Assembly: GCA_902629495.1 (NCBI GenBank)
Contig: CACORA010000009.1
Location: forward strand, 1-64,000
Length of the DNA: 64,000 bases
Direction of reading: 5' to 3'
Origin: Planctomycetaceae bacterium
GTDB taxonomy: Bacteria > Planctomycetota > Planctomycetia > Pirellulales > UBA1268
Positions 1 through 8,709 of this stretch are shown one piece after another (positions within the stretch are counted from its first letter, which is position 1; every line of letters begins with the position of its first letter). The position numbers were made by a program, and so were the translations under genes. Below the pieces are notes generated by a model that worked only from the letters and a program-made list of their open reading frames with translations, did not search any database and was not told the DNA's origin.

Positions 1-1128
1 ATGAAAATTCTTAATGAACAGAAACTCCGGCGTACGAATCGCCCGCATCGGATATCCCTTGTCAGAGGGTGATTCCTGAGCCGGCGTGTGTCGCTCCCGA
101 CCAAGCAGCACATGATCACGGCGTGGGTCGATCTGTCCAGATTCACCGCTGGCAAGCAAAGGAAGTAGTGATGTTCCTGTCACCACCGCAGGAATCTCCA
201 CTCTTGCTGCGTCAAGGAACGTTGGAGCAATGTCTGCGAGAGACACGAAGTCTTTTATCCTTCGACCGGACGGCACAACTGCTGGCCAGCGAATGGCCAG
301 AGGAACGTGTGTCCCTGAATCATACAGATGGCACTTGTGCCTTGGAAAAGGCATGCCATGATCTCCTGTCATTACAACAATCGTATTGTCAGCCTCACCT
401 GACGCTTCCAAAGCTGCTAATGCGGCAGCGACATCTCGATCAAATCGCTCAACCTCAAAGAGGTAATCTGCTATGTCTTCACGAACGACCTCACAGTCAG
501 GCAGGTCTGCAGGAACACGAACTTTTGCCGGATCAATGCCTGCCCTCGCACCACTCCCTGCAACATAGGGGCGATGCGGGTCACTCGCCCCAAGCCAAAA
601 GCAGAACGGGGTATTGGCTGGACGAGAATTCAAAAACTCACGAAATCCTTTTTTAAATTGTTGTCCGACAGGATGACGAGTCCGACCAAGGGCCTTCCAA
701 TCACCGGGCCCCCATGACTTTCGCCAATAGCCAACAAAATACCCTGCCTCTTCAAGCATGATTGGATAAACAGGGTGATGTACCGCAAGAGAGCTCCAAA
801 GGTTGGCTCCTGCTCCTAATCGCCAATGCAATTGTCCAGTGAGAATTGAATTCCGTGAAGGAGTACAGGATGGCGCTGTGACGAAGGCATTCTCAAATAC
901 AACGCCTTCATGAGCAAGTTGATCAAAGGCAGGTGTTTTGACTACTGGATCACCATACGCCCCTGCATCTGGCCATCCCCAATCATCTGCAATACAGAAA
1001 AGAATATTTGGACGAGATGACGATTCATCACCAACTGCAAACAGACGCTCCCCAAGAAATGCAATGACGATAAAACAGATCGTCTTGATCAATTCTCGCA
1101 AAAGTGTTCTGTGATAATTCCGAAGCAT
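1..1128 (-). CDS. Sulfatase, N-sulfoglucosamine sulfohydrolase-like (C-terminus cut by window edge)
   Basis: Reading the minus strand from the ATG at 1128 gives an uninterrupted 376-codon frame to base 1, so the gene continues off the left edge. The start has a good ribosome site (GGGGAG, then ATG). A hydrophobic N-terminal segment (about residues 13-32) looks like a signal peptide. The metal-binding Asp pair sits at residues 48-49 (IADDW), and the sulfatase signature C-T-P-S-R begins at Cys88, the residue matured to formylglycine in this family. A later GDHGMPFPRHK segment and a region resembling 'RAIRTPEFLFIKNF' are typical of heparan N-sulfatase-like (S1_8) enzymes. Predicted role: exported hydrolysis of sulfate from a polysaccharide. 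Sulfatase is certain; the substrate is inference. Confidence 0.93.
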   Translation of the reverse strand, partial: MLRNYHRTLLRELIKTICFIVIAFLGERLFAVGDESSSRPNILFCIADDWGWPDAGAYGDPVVKTPAFDQLAHEGVVFENAFVTAPSCTPSRNSILTGQLHWRLGAGANLWSSLAVHHPVYPIMLEEAGYFVGYWRKSWGPGDWKALGRTRHPVGQQFKKGFREFLNSRPANTPFCFWLGASDPHRPYVAGSGARAGIDPAKVRVPADLPDCEVVREDIADYLFEVERFDRDVAAALAALEASGEADNTIVVMTGDHGMPFPRHKCHLYDSGTHVPLAIRWPAVVPSGRRIKDFVSLADIAPTFLDAARVEIPAVVTGTSLLPLLASGESGQIDPRRDHVLLGRERHTPAQESPSDKGYPMRAIRTPEFLFIKNFH

Positions 1129-1476
1129 CTTTGACTCCCCATGAAGCGTGTATCACATAAGCCTAACGCAATCACCCTACATTCGCATGCGAAATCATTT
1201 TCAGTGTGAACTTTAGGAAAAAGCACGATGATACTCGTATGATCTTCATGCATGACTGCAGCGGGCAAACAGAAAGCCAGCACTTCTACAACGTCGTAGA
1301 CGTCCATCATCATCACGAATCAGTTCCACATCATTGAGGATGCCGTTAGTGACAACGATGGTGCATGAGGCAGTCGGATACAAGCGTGTATATTTTCTTC
1401 AGTGCTCCAGCCTCTCTGTTGCATTTGATCTACAAGCCCCATTATGGAAAACGGGGGGAGCGAGCTGCCGGCTTGC
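1129..1476. other. Intergenic region between sulfatase and metal permease, no gene seen
   Basis: This stretch of about 350 bases holds no convincing gene; the short open frames here overlap real genes or lack a ribosome site. It should contain the promoter of the sulfatase. A 16-base imperfect palindrome, TCTACAACGTCGTAGA at 1285-1300 (14 of 16 positions symmetric), is the only structured element I noticed. Confidence 0.5.
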
Positions 1477-2757
1477 CTATTGTTCCGGCGGAATATCACT
1501 TCCATGAGGGTCGCGTCGCTCCTGACCAAGATCATCTTCAATCTGTCGAAGCAAACGACTCCCAAGATGATGCTCAATGAACTCCGCAGGAGGATGGAGG
1601 TGATCAAGTGGCAGGTCAGCATGCCTTCCAAGCCAAGCTTCCCACAAGCGGTGAGATCGAACAATGGACTCTGCTTTCGTGCGGGAATAAGAATCGAGCC
1701 TCCACTGTCCATTCTTGGAGCGAATTTGACCAGTCACAGCAAGCCACTGTCTGGCAACGCAATCAATCAATCCTTTCGGAGGCGTGACACGCCGCACGCC
1801 TGCTGACTCCTCAAATCTCCAGATCATCGCAAGTTGATCTTCACATGCCACTCGCCATCGCAGCCATGCAACACTCATCAGATCTGAGACAAATCCATCG
1901 GCGGGTGCAAAGACAACCGCCAAGGCATATTCAAAGCCGAGCACAACAGCGATCATGCCTGCAGCATTGGTATTCAAATACCACGCAGCAAGATATCCAA
2001 CAATCGAACCCGTCACCGCGAGCATCACAGCCATACAAACAACATGGTGCATCCGATGTACGAGTAGTTCTGCTGCTGCTGCTGGTACAACGAGCATCGC
2101 AACAATCAGGATGGCTCCAACAGCTTCAAATCCTGCAACGACTGTCATTGCCGTGAACAGAAGCAAAACGATTGTCGCCAACGCCACTGGCATTCCGGCA
2201 GCTCGCGCCCCAGCAAGGTCAAACGCCACGAAGACCTGCAAACGCCAGGACACAATAAGTCCAAGTCCTACTATTCCGACAACCACCAGGCTATTGAGGA
2301 ACGACCGAGGAATCTCACAACCATAGACGGTCACCGTATCAAATGGGACAAGCTCAAGAATCCCATACAGAACGCATGCGGGGTCGAGGTCAACCTGAGA
2401 TGCAACAGACGTAAGAAGGATCACCCCAACAGAAAAAAAAGTGGTAAAGACAACACCGGTGCTGGCATCTTCAGCTAAGCCAACCCCACGCCTTAACACA
2501 TGCGTCAACCAGACTGTAAGTAACGCCGCTACTATTGCCCCCAGAATGACAAGGGGCCCTCCAGGTTGTCCCCCAGCCAAGACCGCCACAACAATACCTG
2601 GCAACACGGCATGACTTATTGCATCACCTAACAAGCTCATTTTCCTAACAACAAGCATTGACCCAACTGCTGCTGCACCAACCGATACCAAAGCAGCAGT
2701 AGCCATTGCCCAGCCATGTATTGGACCGACCTCAGAAAAGAGTTCACCCATGCTCAT
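1477..2757 (-). CDS. Mn/Zn ABC transporter permease (ABC-3 family) fused to an MntR/DtxR-like domain
   Basis: Residues 1-298 are a multi-spanning ABC-3 permease of the TroC/TroD/ZnuB type. Residues 299-426 are a cytosolic extension resembling the metalloregulator MntR/DtxR. Near its start are residues E306-D307. Next comes a winged-helix-like segment that looks shortened, and then a helical metal-binding region with His369, Glu392, Glu395 and His396. From memory these match MntR ligands H77, E99, E102 and H103, and D307 may match D8, while E11 appears to be Ala. The C-terminus 'RDPHGSDIPP' is also DtxR-like. The gene is last in the importer operon and overlaps the upstream permease by 14 bases. 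Permease function is firm. That the tail senses metal and gates or reports on transport is inference. Confidence 0.9.
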   Translation of the reverse strand: MSMGELFSEVGPIHGWAMATAALVSVGAAAVGSMLVVRKMSLLGDAISHAVLPGIVVAVLAGGQPGGPLVILGAIVAALLTVWLTHVLRRGVGLAEDASTGVVFTTFFSVGVILLTSVASQVDLDPACVLYGILELVPFDTVTVYGCEIPRSFLNSLVVVGIVGLGLIVSWRLQVFVAFDLAGARAAGMPVALATIVLLLFTAMTVVAGFEAVGAILIVAMLVVPAAAAELLVHRMHHVVCMAVMLAVTGSIVGYLAAWYLNTNAAGMIAVVLGFEYALAVVFAPADGFVSDLMSVAWLRWRVACEDQLAMIWRFEESAGVRRVTPPKGLIDCVARQWLAVTGQIRSKNGQWRLDSYSRTKAESIVRSHRLWEAWLGRHADLPLDHLHPPAEFIEHHLGSRLLRQIEDDLGQERRDPHGSDIPPEQ

Positions 2758-3655
2758 CAGCTATTCCCTGGCTTCTCAAAGAACGAGCAACACGAGCAAG
2801 TAGCCCTCGCTTCGGAGCCACAAGGCATGACACAAAAAATATCACTGCAGCAAATAAAACAATGACTGGCCCCGTTGCTAATCGAGGCACAATAGCACTC
2901 AAGGCGACACCTCCCACCGCGCTGACCATGCCGATAAGTCCGGCCACCATAAGCATCACGACAAGCCTGTCAGTCCATTGTCTCGCAGCCACTGGAGGAA
3001 TCACTACCAGCGCCGTTACGAGAACAGCCCCGGCGGCCGGTAAACCAACAACGACCATGACTGCCACCAGAACCACCAGCAGGTAATCAAGAAATGCTAC
3101 TGGCCATCCCGTTGCAGCCGCAAAGGATTGATCAAATGCAATCAGTGAGACTTCCTTGAAGAGCATGACCACTACAGAAACAGAGACAAGTGAAACCACA
3201 GCGAGAAGTGCCGCATCACCGGACGTCAGCGCAGCCGTATGCCCAAGTAAAAAATGTTCAAGCCCCGCACTGCCAGGAACACCCCGAGCAGTCATACCAG
3301 CTACAATCGCGATACCAGCACCGAAGCCAACGCTCAGGACAATGGCTGTCACAGCATCATCTCGCGTTCGGGTAAACCGTTTAAGAAAAACCAACACCGC
3401 CACACCAACAATCGCAGCACACAGTGCACCAGCCAGGAGAACGGGTAAATCACGTTTTCCAGTCAGAGCAAAAACGGTTGCCACACCAGCAAGTGTTACA
3501 TGTGCAGCAGCATCACTCACGAGGGCTCGCTTCCGAAGCACTCCTAAACTGCCGACCATGCCCGCCGCAAATCCAACGGCAGCTGTACCAATCATGACAA
3601 CCAGTGTGTTGTATGCAAATAGACCTTCAAATGCCATGTTCGAAAGATTCATCAT
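2744..3655 (-). CDS. Mn/Zn ABC transporter permease (ABC-3 family)
   Basis: This 303-residue polytopic protein is the usual length for an ABC-3 permease. It has about eight to nine hydrophobic helices and the family pattern of an early '[17 protein letters not shown]' loop, where the ATPase couples, and a late '[10 protein letters not shown]' segment. It lies between the ATPase gene (4-base overlap) and the second permease (14-base overlap). The importer therefore probably uses a heterodimeric membrane pore, as in TroCD. Unlike its partner it has no C-terminal regulatory extension. The metal cannot be read from the permease. Confidence 0.92.
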   Translation of the reverse strand: MMNLSNMAFEGLFAYNTLVVMIGTAAVGFAAGMVGSLGVLRKRALVSDAAAHVTLAGVATVFALTGKRDLPVLLAGALCAAIVGVAVLVFLKRFTRTRDDAVTAIVLSVGFGAGIAIVAGMTARGVPGSAGLEHFLLGHTAALTSGDAALLAVVSLVSVSVVVMLFKEVSLIAFDQSFAAATGWPVAFLDYLLVVLVAVMVVVGLPAAGAVLVTALVVIPPVAARQWTDRLVVMLMVAGLIGMVSAVGGVALSAIVPRLATGPVIVLFAAVIFFVSCLVAPKRGLLARVARSLRSQGIADEHG

Positions 3656-4431
3656 GACGTGCGACTCCGCCGTTCGACGGCATGCCCAACTTCGTCAAGA
3701 ATATCGACCACTCCACTGTATGTCCGTTGGACATTCTCTCTGGAAAGCGTCTCATGAGTTGCCCCAGCAGCCACAAGACGCCTGTCAATCAGAGCAACAG
3801 CATCAAACCATTCTCGTACCGTTCGTAGGTCATGATGCACAACAATAACCAGTTTCCCAGCATTACGAAGCTCAGAGAGCACGTGAAGAATCTGCTCCTG
3901 AGAGCGTGCATCGACGCCGGCCATTGGCTCATCAAGAAGGTATATGTCTGCCTGTTGAGCAAGTGCTCTTGCAAGAAAAACTCGCTGCTGTTGTCCACCA
4001 GAAAGACGACCGATCTGACGACGGGCAAGATCCGCAAGACCAACCCGTTCAAGGCAGTCTTTTGCTAGTTGTCGTTCCCTTCTCCTTGGCCAACGAAACC
4101 AGCCCACTTGTGAATACGTTCCCATCAAAACAACATCCATCACACTGACCGGAAAATCCCAATCCACCGTTTCCCTCTGGGGAACATAGCCCACTCGTTT
4201 GCGTACATTACGAAGAGGTTCTCCAAACAGACGAACGTTCCCACCAACAAGTGGCACAAGACCTAGTGCCGCCTTAAGGAGCGTACTCTTTCCGGCACCA
4301 TTCGGCCCCACCACTCCAAAAAGACATGGTTCTGAGATTGTGAGATCCACATTCCATAACACGGGACGGCGACCGTAGGCAGCCGTGACGTCATGAAATT
4401 CAATCAGCGGTGGTGCAGCGGAAGCAGTCAA
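3652..4431 (-). CDS. Mn/Zn ABC transporter ATP-binding protein
   Basis: This is a complete 259-residue ABC ATPase: Walker [11 protein letters not shown]-loop near '[15 protein letters not shown]', signature LSGGQQQR, Walker [12 protein letters not shown] and an H-loop in 'IVVHHD'. The Q-loop sequence with W-D-F-P is characteristic of the manganese/zinc/iron (MntB, TroB, ZnuC) branch. The start codon is TTG, overlapping the stop of the binding-protein gene (TTGA), which implies translational coupling. It powers import through the two downstream permeases. Confidence 0.95.
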   Translation of the reverse strand: MTASAAPPLIEFHDVTAAYGRRPVLWNVDLTISEPCLFGVVGPNGAGKSTLLKAALGLVPLVGGNVRLFGEPLRNVRKRVGYVPQRETVDWDFPVSVMDVVLMGTYSQVGWFRWPRRRERQLAKDCLERVGLADLARRQIGRLSGGQQQRVFLARALAQQADIYLLDEPMAGVDARSQEQILHVLSELRNAGKLVIVVHHDLRTVREWFDAVALIDRRLVAAGATHETLSRENVQRTYSGVVDILDEVGHAVERRSRTS

Positions 4432-5372
4432 TTCTCACCTGTGAGTCCGGATACGATGACATCAACATTCGCCCGAAGAGCACCCTCAAGCGTCTCAGCC
4501 CCAGTCCCCGGCGCACCAAGAGCGTCCGAATACAGACGTCCGCCAAGACGTACAACATGTCCTCGCGATTGAGCACCTTCACGGAGTGCGGTCATATTTC
4601 GATCAGCAACACTTGTTTCAACAAAAACTGCTGGTATACGACGGGTTACAACCAAATCGACAAGTCGATTAATATCGTGTAAGCCAGTTTCACTCTCTGT
4701 ACTGGTTCCCTGTATACCAACAACCTCAATGCCATAGGCACGACCGAAATAACGAAATGCATCGTGCGATGTAACCATGACTTTATGCGTTGGATCAATG
4801 GTGGAAAGTTTTTCACGAATCTGCTGATCAAGCGTTTCTAGACGTTGACAATAGTCCGCTCCCATATCCGCAAATTGCGTCGATCCAGAAGGATCAATTC
4901 TGCCAAGAGAAACGACTACCTTTTTCGTGCACTCCGACCAGAGAATGGGATCAAACCAAACATGCGGGTCATATAGACTTTTTGTGACCCGAATAAGCTT
5001 TTCTTTTGGCAACGAGTCTGTCACCTGAACAACTTGTGTTCGACGGGCAAGACGATCTAGCAGTACTGAAAGCTTTCCCTCCAAATGAAGCCCAGATGCG
5101 AAAACAATATCAGCACGTGCCAGGCGATCGGCATCCCGAGGTGTTGCCTTGAAAGAATGTGGGTCAATTCCTGGGCCCATCAGACAATCAATCTCAACAC
5201 GATTGCCAGCAATCTGATGAACCAGATCTGCCACTACCGTTGTAGTGGCAACGACATTTGGACGCTCAACACCCCAAGCAGCATTCGGCTCCCACCACGC
5301 AAAAACAAGCGAGAATGACAAAATCAAACGGAAAACGGAGCATTTGCTAATTTTTGAACAACCAAAACTCAT
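4428..5372 (-). CDS. Metal-binding lipoprotein/periplasmic protein of Mn/Zn ABC transporter (TroA-like)
   Basis: This is a cluster A-I solute-binding protein. I place the start at the ATG at 5372, not at the in-frame start 54 bases upstream, because GAGGAG sits eight bases before it and a signal peptide follows directly. Four candidate metal ligands are visible: His in 'GIDPHSF', His in 'DPHVWFDP', His in 'TSHDAFRYF' and Asp in 'LYSDALG'. The third ligand being His resembles TroA and zinc/manganese binders, not PsaA, which has Glu there. It is the first gene of a four-gene overlapping operon. Its promoter must lie in the A-rich 165-base gap shared with the divergent acetyltransferase gene; I saw no clear Zur or MntR box there. 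Confidence 0.92.
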   Translation of the reverse strand: MSFGCSKISKCSVFRLILSFSLVFAWWEPNAAWGVERPNVVATTTVVADLVHQIAGNRVEIDCLMGPGIDPHSFKATPRDADRLARADIVFASGLHLEGKLSVLLDRLARRTQVVQVTDSLPKEKLIRVTKSLYDPHVWFDPILWSECTKKVVVSLGRIDPSGSTQFADMGADYCQRLETLDQQIREKLSTIDPTHKVMVTSHDAFRYFGRAYGIEVVGIQGTSTESETGLHDINRLVDLVVTRRIPAVFVETSVADRNMTALREGAQSRGHVVRLGGRLYSDALGAPGTGAETLEGALRANVDVIVSGLTGEN

Positions 5373-5537
5373 TTTTTGACTCCTCAAAATCTTAGGGTTT
5401 TTCGTTCCTTTTATGCAATTGGGCAAAGGGAGCAGGCCAAAAAAAGGGCAAAAATAAAAAAATAACCCGTGAGTTGACCAAAAAAGAAGGCATTCTTATT
5501 TTCAGAGAAGTTCCATACACCCGCGGAGGCTGAACGG

Positions 5538-6158
5538 ATGGGTTCGACGTACTACAAGCGATTTCGCATGGAAGTCGACCTTCGCTGCAATCCAGTGGCG
5601 TCTCACCCCGCCACGTTGCCACCCGGCTATCGATTTGTGGAGTGGAATGACTCGCTTTTAGATGAGCATGCTCGCACAAAGTATCGATGCTTTCGTGATG
5701 AAATTGATGCGGTCGTGTTCCCATGTCTTGGCAACCTTGATGGGTGTCGTCGACTCATGCGCGAAATACGAAACAAAGTTGGCTTTCTATCATCAGCTAC
5801 ATGGCTCATTGCATGGGACCAGAGCCCTCAAGGGTTGATATGGTGCGGAACAATTCAAACGATTCGCTCTTCTGAGGATGTTGGGACGATTCAAAATATT
5901 GGCGTAATCCCAAGTCATCGTGGAATTGGTCTCGGGACATCGCTCATTCAACAGGCAATGGCTGGACTTCAACAGCATTCGATCACGAGAGGCTCGCTGG
6001 AAGTCACATCTGACAATTCACGAGCGGTCCAGCTCTACAAACGTCTTGGCTTTCATCGCTATAAGACTGTGTATAAAACAATAAAGAATCCAAAAGATCT
6101 CAAGACCAAGAATACCTCAGTTGAACTGGCTGGGATGGCCGAGCCGGCTATTTTTTAA
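5538..6158 (+). CDS. GNAT family N-acetyltransferase
   Basis: The 206-residue product has a GNAT fold in its C-terminal half. It shows the acetyl-CoA loop in 'GVIPSHRGIGLGTSLI' (the R/Q-x-x-G-x-G/A motif) and the closing 'NSRAVQLYKRLGF' strand-helix typical of RimI-like enzymes. The first 60 residues match nothing I know and may form the acceptor site. It is divergent from the metal importer and 44 bases upstream of the M16 pair. The substrate is unknown. Confidence 0.85.
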   Translation: MGSTYYKRFRMEVDLRCNPVASHPATLPPGYRFVEWNDSLLDEHARTKYRCFRDEIDAVVFPCLGNLDGCRRLMREIRNKVGFLSSATWLIAWDQSPQGLIWCGTIQTIRSSEDVGTIQNIGVIPSHRGIGLGTSLIQQAMAGLQQHSITRGSLEVTSDNSRAVQLYKRLGFHRYKTVYKTIKNPKDLKTKNTSVELAGMAEPAIF

Positions 6159-6202
6159 ACCGTCTCACCATTATATTTGAATGAAAAAGAACATTCAGCC
6201 CA

Positions 6203-7453
6203 ATGTCAAAACAGACAGTTCACCACGCAACCCTTAATAATGGCATCATACTTCTTGCTGAGTGTCTGCCCGGCCTCGAGTCTGTCGCTGTTGCTTTTCA
6301 TACTCCAGCTGGTGCAGTACACGACCCCAGTGGGTGCTCTGGTTTAGCAACACTCACTGGAGAAATGATGCTTCGAGGAGCTGGTGATCGGAATGGTCGC
6401 CGCATTGTGGACGACCTCGAGGGAGCCGGCGTCCAGTGGTCTCAGGGTGTCACAACAAGCCACGCCAGTTTCTCCGGAGGGATGGTCGCAAAACAGCTCG
6501 CAACAGCTCTCCCTATTTACGCTGACATTTTGCAACACCCTCTTCTAGACCCAAAAGAACTCGAAAAAGCACGGCAGGTTGTCCTTCAAACCCTTGCCGG
6601 CATGGAAGACGATCCTTCTCATCGTGTGATTTCAGCTTTGCGAAAACTGATGTTTCCCGCACCATGGGGACAGTCTCCGGAAGGCATGTCGGCAGATGTC
6701 GAAAACTTGTCTATTGCAGACGTACGATCCTTTGTGAATCAACACGTCTGTCCTTCTGGAACAATTATCGCAGCAGCCGGCTGCATTGAGTGGGAAAAGC
6801 TTATTCAACAAATTGAGGATCTGTTTGGTCATTGGTCTACCAAACAGCAAGCGACTATAGATACCCAAGAACGTGGAACTCGAATTCAACATATTCCACA
6901 CGACTCTCAGCAGACACACATTGCACTTGCTTGGTCGGTTCCACCGTATCGCAATGATGCGTCATATGAAATCACGGCCGCTCTTGCAATTCTTGGCGGA
7001 GGGTCAAGCTCTCGGCTTTTTACTGAAGTTCGTGAGCGACGAGGTCTCTGTTATAGCGTATCAGCCGGATATCAAACGCATCGAGACTTTGCTTCGGCTA
7101 TCTGCTATGCCGGCACGACAGCTGCTCGAGCCCAAGAAACACTTGATGTTATGCTTGAGGAAATTGCACGGCTACCAGGTTCGATCGAAAAGTCTGAGTT
7201 GGATCGCGTCAAGTCTCGAGTCAAAAGTGGTCTTGTCATGCAGCAGGAATCAAGTGCTGCTCGTGCTGGAGGGAATGCACGACAGTGGTATCACCTTGGC
7301 CATCTCCGAACACTCGAAGAGGAATTAAGACGGCTTGACGACCTGTCGATTGAATCAATTGAAAGGCACCTGGCGACACATCCGATGACAGATTTGACTG
7401 TTGTTTCATTGGGAAATACACCACTGGAGGTACCCGATGCAATTTCACCGTGA
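6203..7453 (+). CDS. M16 family peptidase, non-catalytic subunit
   Basis: A 416-residue pitrilysin/processing-peptidase-like protein made of two M16 domains. The zinc motif HxxEH is missing: the aligned position (residues 50-55) reads T-L-T-G-E-M. The C-terminal 'RERRGLCYSVSAGY' segment, whose Arg-Tyr pair helps bind substrate in active pairs, is kept. Together with the following gene, which has an intact zinc site, this predicts a heterodimer in which one chain supplies zinc and the other supplies Arg-Tyr, as described for bacterial M16B pairs. The two genes overlap by 17 bases. Confidence 0.92.
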   Translation: MSKQTVHHATLNNGIILLAECLPGLESVAVAFHTPAGAVHDPSGCSGLATLTGEMMLRGAGDRNGRRIVDDLEGAGVQWSQGVTTSHASFSGGMVAKQLATALPIYADILQHPLLDPKELEKARQVVLQTLAGMEDDPSHRVISALRKLMFPAPWGQSPEGMSADVENLSIADVRSFVNQHVCPSGTIIAAAGCIEWEKLIQQIEDLFGHWSTKQQATIDTQERGTRIQHIPHDSQQTHIALAWSVPPYRNDASYEITAALAILGGGSSSRLFTEVRERRGLCYSVSAGYQTHRDFASAICYAGTTAARAQETLDVMLEEIARLPGSIEKSELDRVKSRVKSGLVMQQESSAARAGGNARQWYHLGHLRTLEEELRRLDDLSIESIERHLATHPMTDLTVVSLGNTPLEVPDAISP

Positions 7454-8696
7454 AACACTCGACAATGGACTCGAGGTCATCGCAGAAACCTCGGATGCTG
7501 CCGTTTCTACCAGTATTGGTTTTTTTGTTGGTGCCGGTGCCAGAGATGAATCCGACGACCTCGCCGGGGTAAGCCATTTCCTCGAACACATGACGTTCAA
7601 AGGCACAAAAGACCTCTCAGCAGATGATATCAATCGTCAGTTTGACTGGATGGGTGCAAGTGCAAATGCCTTCACGAGTGAAGAAGACACGGTGTACTAC
7701 GCAGCCGTGCTTCCTGATCAACAACAGCAAGCAGTAAGTTTATTAGGCAAAATGATGCGCCCCGCGCTTCGGAAAGAAGACTTCGACACAGAAAAACTCG
7801 TCATCCTTGAAGAAATTCGCATGTATGATGACCAACCTCCTTTTGGAGCTGATGATCGATGTCGTGCCTCATTCTTTGGGAACCATCCTCTAGCTCGGAG
7901 TGTGTTGGGAAGTGTTGACACCATTGAGGCACTGCCTGTTGAACGCATGCGGGAATATCATCGCATGCGCTACACACCGGAAAATATTGTCTTAGCAGCA
8001 AGTGGTGTTGTTGATTTCCCAAATCTTGTCGAGTCTGCAAAACAACTATGTGGAACATGGGAACGAGTCTCGTTGCCCGAACGCCGCCAATCGCCACCCG
8101 CAGTAACGCATTCTTCAACCGAAGCGATCGTGCGTGATTCAGCCTCACTTGAATATGTTATTCGCATGACCGCAGGACCATCTGCTGCTGATGAAGAACG
8201 CTGGGCGGCGAAGATGCTATCACTTGTGCTCGGAGATGATTCTGGCAGCCGTTTGTATTGGGATCTTGTTGATTCTGGCTTTGCAGAACATGCTTCTCTT
8301 CAGCATTATGATTTTCTTGATGCTGGTGTGTTTGCTACTCAAATTTCATGTGCGGCCGATGCTACTGAAAAGATTCTCCTGCGCATCCTTGAACTTTATC
8401 GGGAGGCAGCCACTCATGGCATTCGTGAGGACGAGTGGGAACGGGCGAGAAATAAATTATCGAGTCGAGTTGTGCTTGCAGGTGAACGGCCGCGGCGTAG
8501 GCTTTTTGCAATCGGGCTTGAATGGGCACATGAACAGATTTATCGATCAATTGCTGATGATCTTAGCATTGTCGAATCGGTTTCTCTGGAGGGAATCCAC
8601 GACGTCTTGCGACGCTGGCCCCTCGATGGTCACGCGAGCACTGTCCTTGCCGGACCAGAGACCGCTTCCATTTTGTCCTCAATGAAGCCAGAATAG
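7437..8696 (+). CDS. M16 family zinc peptidase, catalytic subunit
   Basis: I place the start at ATG 7437, preceded by GGAGG, not at the in-frame start 36 bases upstream. The product has about 419 residues. The inverted zinc motif is intact: His47-x-x-Glu50-His51 (HFLEHMTFKG), with the third ligand Glu at about 125-126 in 'ILEEIRMYDDQP'. The C-terminal domain has no clear Arg-Tyr pair, complementing the partner encoded just upstream. No signal peptide is apparent, so a cytoplasmic or unconventional location is likely. Related planctomycete and proteobacterial pairs are annotated as insulinase-like or PqqL-like; the substrate is unknown. Confidence 0.93.
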   Translation: MQFHRETLDNGLEVIAETSDAAVSTSIGFFVGAGARDESDDLAGVSHFLEHMTFKGTKDLSADDINRQFDWMGASANAFTSEEDTVYYAAVLPDQQQQAVSLLGKMMRPALRKEDFDTEKLVILEEIRMYDDQPPFGADDRCRASFFGNHPLARSVLGSVDTIEALPVERMREYHRMRYTPENIVLAASGVVDFPNLVESAKQLCGTWERVSLPERRQSPPAVTHSSTEAIVRDSASLEYVIRMTAGPSAADEERWAAKMLSLVLGDDSGSRLYWDLVDSGFAEHASLQHYDFLDAGVFATQISCAADATEKILLRILELYREAATHGIREDEWERARNKLSSRVVLAGERPRRRLFAIGLEWAHEQIYRSIADDLSIVESVSLEGIHDVLRRWPLDGHASTVLAGPETASILSSMKPE

Positions 8697-8709
8697 GATA
8701 TATGGGTGT

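Noticed and set aside
69..656. A 195-codon plus-strand frame at the left edge
   Set aside because: It is the antisense shadow of the sulfatase, whose minus-strand frame shows intact catalytic motifs across the same bases.
1320..1712. A 130-codon minus-strand frame extending into the permease gene
   Set aside because: It overlaps the MntR-like tail of the permease in another frame and has no ribosome site or recognisable motif.
3156..3848. A 230-codon plus-strand frame rich in Thr, Ala and Ser
   Set aside because: Low-complexity antisense of the ABC-3 permease and ATPase genes; composition reflects reverse reading of Ala/Val-rich membrane codons.
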